From a virus, in the IMG/VR virus record IMGVR_UViG_3300033984_000473, positions 27,393-91,392 of that record: 64,000 nucleotides of DNA; one strand, given 5' to 3'. Numbering within the stretch: the first letter of the stretch is position 1; the number at the start of each line of letters is the position of its first letter. The translations under genes and the position numbers were made by a program. The notes below the pieces were generated by a model, which worked only from the letters and a program-made list of their open reading frames with translations, was not told the DNA's origin and searched no databases. Positions 1 through 9,143 of the stretch are shown one piece after another.

Positions 1-778
1 CTGCGATAGATTCAGTTTTGATTTTACCAGCACCGCCAGTATTTGTCAAATCAGAATAAGATTTTCCATTTTGAGCTAAACCGATAACTAATTTTTCGTC
101 TAGTTCTTCAACTTCTTCTTCTTCACCTTCTTCTTCACCTTCTTCTTCATCACCAACAGGTACTAAGTCATCTGGAATATCACTTCCTTCTTCTTCGTCA
201 TCCATTTCGATTTCATATTCCACATCGTCTTCTGCACCTTCTTCATCTTCCATACCCATATCGGCCATGTCTAAATCTAAATCCTCAGCTCCCGCTTCTG
301 GTGTATTACCATCTAATTTTACAACGTACTCACCTGGTTCTGAGATGTTCAAGTGAATTTCGTCACCCACGATTTCGATTTCGTCTTCGCCACTTAATTT
401 TTTGTAGATTGCGATTACGTCATCATCAGATGCTGCGGTCATATCCATTTCTTCTCCACCTAACGTATCAACGTCCATTCCCATTTCTGGTTCCATTTCT
501 GGTCCCACTTCTTCAGAGTCTTCCATGTCGCCTAAGCCACCTTCGATTGAATCATCTTCAGTACCTTCTTCATCAGACATTGTATCCAAGTCTAATTCTT
601 CTGGTGCCTCTAAGTCTTCTTCTTCATAAATCTCTTTAACTAGAGATTCTTTCACTACACTATCAATTTCTTCTTTAGCTACGCTACGAAGTATTTCTTT
701 TGTGTTAGCATTAAGAGCACTTTGAATATTTTTGATATCCAATAATGCTTCTTCAAGTATTGATTTGTTTTCTGCCAT
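1..778 (-). CDS. Acidic prohead core/scaffold-like protein (partial)
   Basis: The start codon is at 778 and the frame is still open at the window edge, so about 259 codons are visible and the C-terminus is missing. The protein is extremely rich in Glu, Asp and Met, with long acidic stretches after an N-terminal helix that contains ILE followed by E (residues 7-10), a possible gp21-type cleavage site. It lies directly downstream of the prohead protease, where T4 places the core protein gp22 before the major capsid gene. The role as scaffold is inferred from position and composition, not from sequence identity. Confidence 0.6.
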   Translation of the reverse strand, partial: MAENKSILEEALLDIKNIQSALNANTKEILRSVAKEEIDSVVKESLVKEIYEEEDLEAPEELDLDTMSDEEGTEDDSIEGGLGDMEDSEEVGPEMEPEMGMDVDTLGGEEMDMTAASDDDVIAIYKKLSGEDEIEIVGDEIHLNISEPGEYVVKLDGNTPEAGAEDLDLDMADMGMEDEEGAEDDVEYEIEMDDEEEGSDIPDDLVPVGDEEEGEEEGEEEEVEELDEKLVIGLAQNGKSYSDLTNTGGAGKIKTESIA

Positions 779-909
779 TTTAGTTTTTTGTTTTTTGTAT
801 TTATTTATTTTATTTCAATTAAATAAACAATGAGATATACTCATTTGTTAATAAATATGTGTAATTTTATCAAAAATCGTTTTAACCTTAAAAAAATTAA
901 AAAAAAATA

Positions 910-1635
910 CTATTCAGATAAAAATTTATCTAAATTATTTAATAGGTTTTCTTTTAATATTGGTTTTTTAATTTCTACGTTTTCAACATATGGTGCCATT
1001 TCTTCTCTACTTCTTCCAATCCACGCATCTGGTGTAGATGGTGCTGTAACAACATCCCAACAAATAATCTCGAAATCGTCTTGAACAATTTGCTCACCGT
1101 TTTTACCTTCTTTAAGTGAACCAACACCTCTAGAAGATACACCTATCTTAATTCTATTTCTTAGTAAGTTAGCAACTTCATCACCTTTGGTTGATACGAT
1201 ACCATAGTTAATAAAACCAGGTGTCATTAAGATTTCCATCTTACCCATAAGTGTATGACCTTCCCACCATGTTTCAACAATGTTGTGTGATATTCTATCA
1301 CCAGCAATAATTGAAGACTCTGGGTGGTCTAATTCACCAACAGCTCTACGTTCACGTATTGCTTCTTGATATAGTCTGTCTTGATGTTTAAGGATAGCTT
1401 CTGGATAGATTCTACCATTACGATTAAGTATACCGTATTTCTGTAATACCACGTAAACTATAAGTGGTTCAACTATTGCTAGTTTCCCACCAGTATCTAG
1501 TTTTTTAATTTCATTAATGAATGGTTGATTTCTAGGCTCTTCTGGAGATATATAACCAGCATCATGCTCGATTAATCCACCCCAACCGCTTTCACCACGT
1601 TTTAATACTCTAAAGTCTTTATAATTTATGTCCAT
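910..1635 (-). CDS. 21: Prohead maturation protease, T4 gp21-like (peptidase S77)
   Basis: A 241-residue protein of the usual length for the family. The GELDHP motif (His104), the GVSSRG motif (Ser167) and the CWDVV segment (Asp194) fit the His-Ser-Asp arrangement of S77 prohead proteases. In T4 this enzyme sits in the prohead core, activates itself, and cuts core, capsid and internal proteins after (L/I)xE, allowing head expansion. It sits between the portal block and the acidic core protein, as in T4. An ATATTTAT promoter lies 17 nt upstream. Many proteins in this window carry N-terminal (L/I)xE motifs that could be its substrates. Confidence 0.9.
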   Translation of the reverse strand: MDINYKDFRVLKRGESGWGGLIEHDAGYISPEEPRNQPFINEIKKLDTGGKLAIVEPLIVYVVLQKYGILNRNGRIYPEAILKHQDRLYQEAIRERRAVGELDHPESSIIAGDRISHNIVETWWEGHTLMGKMEILMTPGFINYGIVSTKGDEVANLLRNRIKIGVSSRGVGSLKEGKNGEQIVQDDFEIICWDVVTAPSTPDAWIGRSREEMAPYVENVEIKKPILKENLLNNLDKFLSE

Positions 1636-1651
1636 GTTTACTATCTATATA

Positions 1652-1663
1652 GATATAAATATC
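1652..1663 (-). promoter_or_regulatory. ATATTTAT-type (putative late) promoter
   Basis: Reads GATATTTATATC on the minus strand, 17 nt before the protease start. Same motif and spacing as in front of other virion-like genes. Confidence 0.6.
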
Positions 1664-1677
1664 GACAATAAATAAAA

Positions 1678-1705
1678 AAACCCCCAATATCACTATCGAG
1701 GGTTT
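1678..1705 (-). terminator. Rho-independent terminator
   Basis: AAACCCTC arm pairs with GGGGGTTT across a 12-nt loop and is followed by a T run on the minus strand. It ends the 1719-2162 transcript. Confidence 0.7.
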
Positions 1706-1718
1706 AAATTTTATTATT

Positions 1719-2162
1719 TTATATTTTTTTCTTGTGGAATTTGAATGTTTTATTTTCATCAAATACCGATTTAATAACCATAGGTGTAATCCTATCTAAG
1801 TTATAACTCATCTTATCCGAGTTTACTGGTAATTCTGTGTGTAAGAATAATGTTATCTCACAATTCATAAAGCTACGCTTGCCGTATCTTATTCCAGACT
1901 CTCTTATGTCTAAGTCAACTATTGTATCGTTTCGAACAAAATCACTATCTGATTCTGAATAAAAATGATTAAACAATACATTTTTTATTTTCTTGTTAAT
2001 GTCTTTTATACTTCTTGTGTAATTGACACCTTCTTCCTCTAAGGGTTCGGCCCATGCCGAGATGTTAATATAAACCGCTTTTGGGTTTTTGTTGTTAACA
2101 CTACCAAAAACTACATTATAGTTTTTGAAGTTGTTATTCTTGATTTCTTTTCCTGTTTTCAT
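1719..2162 (-). CDS. Hypothetical protein (147 aa)
   Basis: Not recognised. I place the start at 2162 (protein begins MKTGKEIKNN) rather than at 2210, because the longer version would read through a TAnnTTTG promoter at 2181-2211. The protein is mixed alpha/beta in composition, ends in a Lys-rich tail and has no signal or membrane segment. It is one of the few genes in the head block with a host-type promoter and it has its own terminator, so it is probably expressed separately from the neighbouring virion genes. Confidence 0.7.
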   Translation of the reverse strand: MKTGKEIKNNNFKNYNVVFGSVNNKNPKAVYINISAWAEPLEEEGVNYTRSIKDINKKIKNVLFNHFYSESDSDFVRNDTIVDLDIRESGIRYGKRSFMNCEITLFLHTELPVNSDKMSYNLDRITPMVIKSVFDENKTFKFHKKKI

Positions 2163-2180
2163 ATACCTGGTATTTTTATA

Positions 2181-2211
2181 CAAATATACGCATTTTTCCA
2201 GGAAAGTCAAA
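2181..2211 (-). promoter_or_regulatory. Host-type promoter (TTTG-19-TATATTTG)
   Basis: -33 TTTG at 2208-2211 and -7 TATATTTG at 2181-2188. Drives 1719-2162. Confidence 0.7.
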
Positions 2212-2216
2212 TCTGG

Positions 2217-2558
2217 TTAGTGACCCATTTTACCCCAAATAGAAATCGCAATTCCGATTATGATTTGGATAAATGCAACTATTGCAATAGCAGCACCTAA
2301 CAATGTTTTTTGTTTATAAAGTTCATCCTTAGCTTCTTTCATTTGACTAGGTGACCAAACTTCATTTACTTTTTCAATCCATGCTGAATTTGTACTAACA
2401 CTTTTTTCGATGCTCTTAACATCGTTTAATTTAAGGTTCATTTCGTTTAGCTTTCCATCAAAGTCTGAACGCATTTTTTCGTGGTTATCATTTAAACGCT
2501 CCAATTCCTTTAGAACTAATTTACTGTAATCTCCCCAACTATCTTTTTCTTCTGCCAT
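2217..2558 (-). CDS. Coiled-coil protein with C-terminal membrane anchor
   Basis: A 113-residue protein. Residues 15-75 are charged and heptad-like (probable coiled coil), and residues about 87-108 form one hydrophobic membrane segment followed by a short basic end. The layout resembles XhlA/holin-accessory proteins, but nothing in the sequence proves a lysis role. It is packed between structural genes with 2 nt to the upstream gene. Confidence 0.6.
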   Translation of the reverse strand: MAEEKDSWGDYSKLVLKELERLNDNHEKMRSDFDGKLNEMNLKLNDVKSIEKSVSTNSAWIEKVNEVWSPSQMKEAKDELYKQKTLLGAAIAIVAFIQIIIGIAISIWGKMGH

Positions 2559-2560
2559 GG

Positions 2561-2791
2561 TTATATAATATTAATTTTATTTAATATATTAGTTACTGCA
2601 ATGCACATTGACTCGTAACATTTAATTTTTATTTTCGCTGTTTTAGCATCGTCAATTTCTTCTTTTCCGATGTCGACAACTTCTTTTAATTGTTTGACAA
2701 CTTCTTTATATGAGTTGTCGGTATTTTGTGAACATATCTTATCAGTCAAGACTCTTAACTGTAGAATATTTTCACTTGGAACGCTTTTCAT
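2561..2791 (-). CDS. Hypothetical protein (76 aa)
   Basis: Small charged, mostly helical protein of unknown function. It is spaced tightly with its neighbours in the run from portal to protease, the region where T4 carries small head-core genes (67, 68). No diagnostic motif. Confidence 0.6.
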   Translation of the reverse strand: MKSVPSENILQLRVLTDKICSQNTDNSYKEVVKQLKEVVDIGKEEIDDAKTAKIKIKCYESMCIAVTNILNKINII

Positions 2792-2813
2792 GGTATTAAT
2801 GTTTAATTATTTA

Positions 2814-3581
2814 TTATTTTAAACTAGTTCTCAATTCTACCAATTTTGATATGTTTTTGAAAAAATCTTCATTGATTTCTAATTTGTCATTTAATAATTT
2901 GTCTTTAACACGCAATAGTTTATCTTTTGCGTTTAAATCCGCACCTTCAAGTTTCAAGTTTATCATATCGATACACTCTCTAACTGTTGCTGTATATACT
3001 TCAGATTTTTTAACATCATCTGAATCAATCAAAGCTTTAAGAATTTGTTTTTCAGATTCATCTAACATTGAATATTTTTCATTGTATTTTTCAACCATGA
3101 TAGTTGAAATCATACTGTTAGGTAAATCGATTGATTCTTTAACTTCTTTTGGTTTATTTGTTTTCATGAAATTGATAATACTAGCAGTAGCCTCAACGAT
3201 TGCGTCAATGTTGCCAGTTGTTTTATCCGTAAATATTAATTTTGAAATATTTTCGTGTAACTCTTCATTTGTATATTCACCTTTAGCTTGTTCAAACAAG
3301 ATTGGGTTAGCTAAAGCGAAATTAGCCTCAACTATATCGTTTTTTGAAAACTTTTTAAGTAGAGCAATATTTTCTTGTAAAAACAAATTTGCTTTAAATT
3401 CATTTTCCTCTATCTTATTTTCAATATTATTATAAACTAAAAATTGAGTTCTTAAAATATCACTCTCTTTAATAGTTTTTATGTATTTTTTGAACAATTG
3501 TTTGCTATCGTTGTTTTTATCAACAAGCCCTTCAGCCAAAATTCCATTAAACGCATTTTTTATTTTACCAAAATTTTGCAT
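2814..3581 (-). CDS. Helical head-associated protein with N-terminal LAE tag
   Basis: A 255-residue, almost entirely helical, Lys/Glu-rich protein with no recognised family. Residues 14-17 read ILAE, an (L/I)xE site of the gp21 type, after an amphipathic start, as in T4 capsid-targeting sequences. An ATATTTAT promoter lies 17 nt upstream. The position next to the portal and the tag suggest a core or internal head protein. Inferred, not shown. Confidence 0.65.
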   Translation of the reverse strand: MQNFGKIKNAFNGILAEGLVDKNNDSKQLFKKYIKTIKESDILRTQFLVYNNIENKIEENEFKANLFLQENIALLKKFSKNDIVEANFALANPILFEQAKGEYTNEELHENISKLIFTDKTTGNIDAIVEATASIINFMKTNKPKEVKESIDLPNSMISTIMVEKYNEKYSMLDESEKQILKALIDSDDVKKSEVYTATVRECIDMINLKLEGADLNAKDKLLRVKDKLLNDKLEINEDFFKNISKLVELRTSLK

Positions 3582-3597
3582 ATGTTTTTATTTATTA

Positions 3598-3605
3598 ATA
3601 AATAT
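3598..3605 (-). promoter_or_regulatory. ATATTTAT-type promoter
   Basis: Motif ends 17 nt before the start of 2814-3581. Confidence 0.55.
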
Positions 3606-3627
3606 TATAATTTACTCGAAAAAATCA

Positions 3628-5658
3628 TTATTCTTCCAACATTTTGTCAATACCACTAATCATGTCATCGATGTTTTCATTTATCTTAACATTCTTATCG
3701 TAAATCTTAACTTTTTCCTCTTTGTTTGTTTCAGTCGGTTTCACTGATTCTATTAGCAAATCAACAAATCTACCCTCGTATTTTTTATTTCTAGCATTAA
3801 GTTTTTCACTCAAAATACTTTTTTCTTCTTTAAGTAATTTTTTTAATTTATTTACGGATTCAGCTACAGTTTCTGGGGCTTCTTCAGTTGCCGCAGCACC
3901 TTCTTCACCACCAGCTTCAGTTGCCGCTGCACCTTCTTCACCTTCAGCACCACCTTCAGTGTCACCAAAGTCTAAATCTTCACCAGCACCGCCACCGCCA
4001 CCGAATGAACCACCTAGACCACCGCCACCACCAGCGGCACCATCTTCACCTTCTTCACCACCAGCAGCACCACCACCAGTTAATGCAAGTTGATAATCAC
4101 CATAGATTCTATCTACAACATCAAACATACCAGTATGTTTAATAACATTACCAGAATTAGCCAATTCAGCTGAAGCGGCTTTTTCCATTCTTTGCTCAAG
4201 TAAATCTTGTTTGATTTCATCATCAGACCATCCTAGGATATCTCTATGTGCTTTAGTCATCGACATAGCACCAAATCCATTACCAGCATCGGCCACAGCA
4301 TCTTTATAAAGAGTAATCTTCAATTGTAAATGCTCAATTTTAAGCATTTCAGCCTGTGTAGATGGGTTGTTAAGTGTAAGTGTAAAATTATCTAAGTCTT
4401 CTTCAAAACCTAGAATGTATAAATGTATAATCGCAATCTTATTAAGCTCTTGAAGCATAGATTGTTGGATACGGTTGATTGTTCTAGAGAAACGAATATC
4501 TTGTAGAGCTAAGTTTTTACCCTCACCTGTAGCTTCCTCAAAACCTAAGAAAGGCTTAGGAACACGCAATGCTGTGAATAAATTTCTTTGTAAGTATTCA
4601 ATATCTGCAATCTGGTCCAAGTTTTCAGCACCAGGCAATGTATCAATAGGGTTAGGTGCACCTTCAGTTCTCATAGGGATAAAGAAATCTTGGTCATTGG
4701 CCAATTGGTTATAACGTAAATCGATTTGACCAGTTTGTGGGTCAGTAATTGGCATACGTTTAAATCTGTCAGCAATTTGGTTTACGTAAGCTTCAACATC
4801 GGCATCATCAATATTACCAACATAGATTTTATATACTCTACGTTCTGGAGCTCTAGTAACACGGTAAACAAGCATTGAATCCTCAGAAAGGATAAGTTGT
4901 TTCCAAATACGTCTTGCTTTCTCTAAAACTGATGTTCCGTAAGGTAAACGTCTATCATCACCTAGAAGTCTAAAGTGAGCAATTTGCCATGAATTGAATT
5001 CAACATCACGACCTCTCCAGAAGAATTTTACTTTATCTGTACTACTAACTTCTTCGTTAGGTAATTCTCTACCAGAAATCATATCAAACAATCCACTTTC
5101 TCTACGTTCCATTTCATAGTTAGGCATTTGTTTACCACCTAACACACCATGAGTATCATCTATATTCAAATAAACAAAGTTATCACCGTATTTACATGTA
5201 TTTCTAGTCCACATCGGTAATGATGTGTGCAAATCAAGTCTATTGAAGAATAAATCTTCTAGGATACCTTTTACACGTTTACTATCAGAATAGATATTCA
5301 TTACCCTACCGTTATCATTTACTGTTGTAGATTCTTCCATCATTACGTCTAATGCAGCCGCAATTGTTGGGTAAAACTCCATAGCTTCGAAATCGGAATA
5401 AGAACCGATACGAGTTGTTTCATAGTTGATTGATTGTTGGAACAATCCACTCTCAACTTTTTTCCAAGTATTTCCTAATAACTTGTTTTGTTGTGCTTGT
5501 AACTTTGCTGCGTCAAACTCAGCTTTGTCAGTAGTTCTAAGTAATTCACCTTTACCCAAGTTGTAACGTTGAGTTGGTTGTTTTTGAGTATGCTTAACAG
5601 CATCTGGACTAATTACTTGACCTAATCTTTGAAATAATGTTAAATTTTTATTTGCCAT
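3628..5658 (-). CDS. 20: Portal protein, T4 gp20-like
   Basis: A 676-residue protein. The first ~480 residues match T4-type portals in character: an N-terminal block with MEFYPTIAAALDVMMEE, a stem/crown region, and segments such as EDSMLVYRVTRAPERRVYKIYVGNI. It forms the dodecameric DNA gate at the head vertex and starts head assembly. Residues about 520-590 are a Gly/Ala/Glu low-complexity stretch, followed by a charged helical tail containing LIES (an LxE-type site). That tail is longer than in T4 gp20 and may be trimmed by the maturation protease. The terminase gene is two genes upstream. Confidence 0.88.
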   Translation of the reverse strand: MANKNLTLFQRLGQVISPDAVKHTQKQPTQRYNLGKGELLRTTDKAEFDAAKLQAQQNKLLGNTWKKVESGLFQQSINYETTRIGSYSDFEAMEFYPTIAAALDVMMEESTTVNDNGRVMNIYSDSKRVKGILEDLFFNRLDLHTSLPMWTRNTCKYGDNFVYLNIDDTHGVLGGKQMPNYEMERRESGLFDMISGRELPNEEVSSTDKVKFFWRGRDVEFNSWQIAHFRLLGDDRRLPYGTSVLEKARRIWKQLILSEDSMLVYRVTRAPERRVYKIYVGNIDDADVEAYVNQIADRFKRMPITDPQTGQIDLRYNQLANDQDFFIPMRTEGAPNPIDTLPGAENLDQIADIEYLQRNLFTALRVPKPFLGFEEATGEGKNLALQDIRFSRTINRIQQSMLQELNKIAIIHLYILGFEEDLDNFTLTLNNPSTQAEMLKIEHLQLKITLYKDAVADAGNGFGAMSMTKAHRDILGWSDDEIKQDLLEQRMEKAASAELANSGNVIKHTGMFDVVDRIYGDYQLALTGGGAAGGEEGEDGAAGGGGGLGGSFGGGGGAGEDLDFGDTEGGAEGEEGAAATEAGGEEGAAATEEAPETVAESVNKLKKLLKEEKSILSEKLNARNKKYEGRFVDLLIESVKPTETNKEEKVKIYDKNVKINENIDDMISGIDKMLEE

Positions 5659-5703
5659 AACTTTTTTATTAAATTATAATGTTTTTTTTAGAAAATTAAA
5701 GAG

Positions 5704-5958
5704 TTATTGAACATAATCACACTCTACGTATGCTAAATGGGCTTGTTTATTCTCAACAATCCCCAAACTATATACGTAAGTTGTTATCCAATCTTGCCCT
5801 TGTGAGTTAGGTAATGCAGAACAATAATAAGGCTTAGCGTTATTATTCAAAGAATTGCTTGCCGTTCTCTTTGTTAAATCATTAGGTAATGGTGACCATT
5901 TATATAATTGAGCCCCACTAGATTTTAATGTAAATACTTTTTTTCCTACAAATGCCAT
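5704..5958 (-). CDS. Small virion-associated hypothetical protein
   Basis: An 84-residue protein, beta-rich and Ser/Asn/Tyr-rich, without a signal peptide or known domain. It starts 4 nt after the terminase stop and precedes the portal, so it is co-transcribed with packaging genes. Composition suggests a small structural or decoration protein. Unproven. Confidence 0.55.
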   Translation of the reverse strand: MAFVGKKVFTLKSSGAQLYKWSPLPNDLTKRTASNSLNNNAKPYYCSALPNSQGQDWITTYVYSLGIVENKQAHLAYVECDYVQ

Positions 5959-5962
5959 TGTT

Positions 5963-7741
5963 TTATCTTTGTTTATTCATCCCACCAAATAACCACATAT
6001 ATTCACCTCTAGGGTCTTGAACATTTTTGTATGCGACATGTTGTGGGTTTATTTTAGTTACTTCTTTACCAGTAACTGTATCTACTGATGTTGTAGTCGC
6101 TGGCCCTTGTGCTGAATTAGCACTAGATAACCAACTATTCAACATAGCTTTGTTTTGTTTTTCAAGTCTTTCTAATTTTTTGAAAGCGTGCTCGATTACC
6201 CATAAAGCCATACCCATAGCCATAAGTAAATCATCATGGTAACCTTCCATGTGGTCTGGTCTACCATTTTTGTAAATAAATGTTTTCATTTCAGATACCA
6301 TTCTAGAAGAACGAATCTTAACCCCGTTGGTTCTAATTTGATATTCTAAATTTGAAATCATAGGTAAACGTACCGAAGTAGCGTGGAACCCTGGAATTTT
6401 ATTGTCTTTATCGTAAGATGTTAATTCTCTTTGTCTAGCCGAAAGTATCTTACCATTAGCATTATCATAGTGAAGTAATTTGTAATCAAATTCTAGTAAT
6501 TTTAAAACTGTAGAAACACCCATACCACCAGTCACATCGACTACTGTATAAGCTTTATATAATTCACCGTATTCTTCTACGATTTGAGCTAGTAAATCTG
6601 GTTGTATCTTACCTTGATACTCCATAACCTGTTCCATCGTTGTAAAGTCTAATATAATGATTGTAGAAGCATCTTCACCATCACCCCTAGATACATCGAC
6701 ACCCATGATATATTGGTGGTCTTCTCTAGGTTGGTCCCAAATCCAAATCTCACCTTCAGCACCATAGGTTAATAATGGTTTCATTACGTTTGTCTTTTCT
6801 TGGAAAGCTATGTGTTCTTCATTGATTACGTTACCACCAGACCCAATAAAGGATACATCAAGCTCTTGTGCAATCATCTTGGCATCGTTGTTCATACCTA
6901 AACACATTTCTTCATACCATGATGAAGTCGGTTTCCAACCATCATCAAGTCTTCTATTGTATGAATCAAATGTAAATTCAGTTTCTACTTCTAATTCATC
7001 ACCCTTGAACCATCGTAAGTCTTTGTTGTAACGTAAATCTTCATACCATTTCATTTCAACGATATTGAAGTTGTTTTTACCATTCTTAGCTTGGTCATAT
7101 GTTTTGTAGTACAAAGCATCCATACCTTTAGGAGTTGAAATAAGCGTTGCTTTTCCCCCAGTACCTAAAGCAGTAAGAGCAGCACCAAATACTTCGGCAC
7201 CGTTATCGATATAGGCAGCCTCATCCATGATAAGGTAAGTCGGTGTAAATCCACGCAAGGCATCTTTAGATGTTGCAACCGCTTTAACACGGCTACCATT
7301 AGGAAGTCTAATCTCTTTCTTAGAATCGGTAATAAAAATTGATTTAGCTTCGTTCTTAGCGTTACCGTAATATTCGTCACCCCAAATCCATCTAGGTAGT
7401 TGAGATAAGAAATCTTTAATCTTAGCTAAGAACTCAAAAGCAAGTTCTTGTTTATTCGCAATAATTAGAATGTTTTCTGGATTGTCAGCATCGGCCCAGC
7501 CGACCTTGATTGACATATAAGCAGCAGTTGTAGTTGATACACCAGCCTGTCTAGGTTTAGTTACTAGATTAAATCTGTGTTTTTCGTAAGCGAGAATAAT
7601 TTCCTTTTGTCTAGGAAATAACTTAAAGGGTACAAAACCCTCTTGCGTTTTATCAAATGTTTCCAAATACGTTTCAATAGCGTAAGATGGGTTCATCAGA
7701 CATTTCGTATATTCTTTAAATATTTCGTGTGTCGTTAGCAT
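5963..7741 (-). CDS. 17: Terminase large subunit, T4 gp17-like
   Basis: The packaging motor: an N-terminal ATPase pumps DNA and a C-terminal RNase H-fold nuclease cuts the concatemer. With the start at 7741 (MLTTHEIF) the protein has 592 residues. Walker A is KPRQAGVST (62-70), Walker B LIMDEAA (170-176) and the coupling motif LISTPKG (200-206). The nuclease acids are in GVDVSRGD (Asp349), VVDVTGG (Asp402) and HDDLLMA (Asp503/504). I reject the longer start at 7792 because an ATATTTAT promoter sits 14 nt upstream of 7741. No small terminase subunit is visible nearby. Confidence 0.93.
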   Translation of the reverse strand: MLTTHEIFKEYTKCLMNPSYAIETYLETFDKTQEGFVPFKLFPRQKEIILAYEKHRFNLVTKPRQAGVSTTTAAYMSIKVGWADADNPENILIIANKQELAFEFLAKIKDFLSQLPRWIWGDEYYGNAKNEAKSIFITDSKKEIRLPNGSRVKAVATSKDALRGFTPTYLIMDEAAYIDNGAEVFGAALTALGTGGKATLISTPKGMDALYYKTYDQAKNGKNNFNIVEMKWYEDLRYNKDLRWFKGDELEVETEFTFDSYNRRLDDGWKPTSSWYEEMCLGMNNDAKMIAQELDVSFIGSGGNVINEEHIAFQEKTNVMKPLLTYGAEGEIWIWDQPREDHQYIMGVDVSRGDGEDASTIIILDFTTMEQVMEYQGKIQPDLLAQIVEEYGELYKAYTVVDVTGGMGVSTVLKLLEFDYKLLHYDNANGKILSARQRELTSYDKDNKIPGFHATSVRLPMISNLEYQIRTNGVKIRSSRMVSEMKTFIYKNGRPDHMEGYHDDLLMAMGMALWVIEHAFKKLERLEKQNKAMLNSWLSSANSAQGPATTTSVDTVTGKEVTKINPQHVAYKNVQDPRGEYMWLFGGMNKQR

Positions 7742-7754
7742 ATTCTTTTTAGTT

Positions 7755-7762
7755 ATAAATAT
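7755..7762 (-). promoter_or_regulatory. ATATTTAT-type promoter of the terminase gene
   Basis: Motif 14 nt before the chosen terminase start. Decides the start codon. Confidence 0.6.
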
Positions 7763-7797
7763 GCTAAAATATAGTAAAATCAATAATACCAAATGAT

Positions 7798-7819
7798 AAA
7801 GGCCCCAAACGGAGCCTTT
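7798..7819 (-). terminator. Rho-independent terminator
   Basis: AAAGGCTCC pairs imperfectly with GGGGCCTTT. Lies between the 7845-9143 gene and the terminase gene. Confidence 0.65.
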
Positions 7820-7844
7820 ATTTATAATAATCTAGTATTTTTTG

Positions 7845-9143
7845 TTAGAATAATTCACCAATATCGAACCCATCATCTTCAGTGGAATCATCTTCGGATT
7901 CACCCATGTGTTTACCACCCATAAGTTCTTCTAAATCAAATCCTTCGTCCTCAACTTCTTGTGGGTTAACACCAGAGATTTCAGTCATAGCCTCGTTGAA
8001 TTCGTCTTCATGTAATCCATTTCTAACTTCTTCTACGATAGTCTTTATGATTTTCTTACCTTCTTTGGTTCCAGCAACGATTTCTCTCATCTTTTGATTA
8101 AACTCTCTAACTGGTAAAGCGGCTATTTCACTATATATGTGATGTTTCAAGTCAAAATCATCTGGGTCAATAGCTTCAGTAAATCTATTCCATAACGCTG
8201 GACCTATTCTCATATCCCATGGTTCGGCAGCCAAGTAATCAGCTTTGTTTATTACATATTCACCGACTTTTTTGTTCTGTGGTAATCCATGTGCTGATAA
8301 TAATTCCATAACGCCTTTTACTAACTCATGTATAAGAACTGGGAAGACCATAGCTTGTACATGTATCACAGGTTTTGGATTATCTTTGGTTGGAAACATA
8401 ACTCTAACAACACCGCCATTTACACCGTTTTCCATCTTAGGGATAACATAATACATATAGTCAGCCGCAGCCATCATCTTAGCATATTTGTTTGGTAATC
8501 TAGGGTCCATTTCACTTAATTCATCATCAACCATATGGAACATATGACTACATTTTTTAGCAGCACCCTGTGTCATTGCATTAAGGAATCTTCTTTTATG
8601 AACTTCTTCATTAGCATTAACCATTGATTCATGGTCTTTGAATTCTATTTCTTTTGTAATTGGTTTAGGGTTTTTCTTAGTACCAACCATATTGATATTT
8701 GGAGTTAGTTCTGCGTGTATTTCAACAATATCTTCACCCATATCATATTCTTCACGAATCATTTTGATAGCTAATTTCTCTAATTTTCTTTTGTGTTTAG
8801 ACTCTAAAGCCATACTATCGTGAACCAAAGGCATCATCTCACTAATAAGCTTAGAATTATCAATTGAATCACAATCAAAAGCTCTTTTGTAGCGTTTAGC
8901 AACCTCGTTGAATCTTTCACCCATAATCTTTTGTTCAAAAGAACTTTCATCACCAGATGGTAATATTGGGTTCTTTTCCAAAGAGTGTTTCCCTTCTGCT
9001 AATTCCAACTCTAATATAGGGTCCATTCTTTCAGAAAGTCCTTCTGGATAAACAACACCTTCATTAAGCATTTTTCCTTTGTTCTCTTTAGCTAATTTAG
9101 CCTTTCTTAAAGCTTCTTCAGCTATTTTTTTGTAGTCTGCCAT
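7845..9143 (-). CDS. Probable virion structural protein (432 aa)
   Basis: Unknown family. Acidic, helical protein with an N-terminal tag (IAE at 7-9, LNE at 26-28) fitting gp21-type cleavage, and a C-terminus rich in Asp, Glu and Ser. A segment near residue 270 reads IHELVKGVMELL, but the third zinc ligand expected of a metallopeptidase is not evident, so I do not call a protease. Position directly before the terminase and tag point to a packaged or head protein. Confidence 0.6.
   Translation of the reverse strand: MADYKKIAEEALRKAKLAKENKGKMLNEGVVYPEGLSERMDPILELELAEGKHSLEKNPILPSGDESSFEQKIMGERFNEVAKRYKRAFDCDSIDNSKLISEMMPLVHDSMALESKHKRKLEKLAIKMIREEYDMGEDIVEIHAELTPNINMVGTKKNPKPITKEIEFKDHESMVNANEEVHKRRFLNAMTQGAAKKCSHMFHMVDDELSEMDPRLPNKYAKMMAAADYMYYVIPKMENGVNGGVVRVMFPTKDNPKPVIHVQAMVFPVLIHELVKGVMELLSAHGLPQNKKVGEYVINKADYLAAEPWDMRIGPALWNRFTEAIDPDDFDLKHHIYSEIAALPVREFNQKMREIVAGTKEGKKIIKTIVEEVRNGLHEDEFNEAMTEISGVNPQEVEDEGFDLEELMGGKHMGESEDDSTEDDGFDIGELF

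Noticed and set aside
301-639. Plus-strand open frame rich in His, Leu and Arg
   Set aside because: Antisense shadow of the Glu/Asp-rich core-protein gene. Composition mirrors the acidic codons of the other strand.
3722-4142. Plus-strand Pro/Ser-rich and His/Leu-rich open frames
   Set aside because: Shadows of the Gly/Ala/Glu repeat in the portal gene.
8330-8360. HELVKGVMELL in 7845-9143 as a zinc peptidase site
   Set aside because: HExxx without the second His and no downstream ligand. Position fits an ordinary helix.
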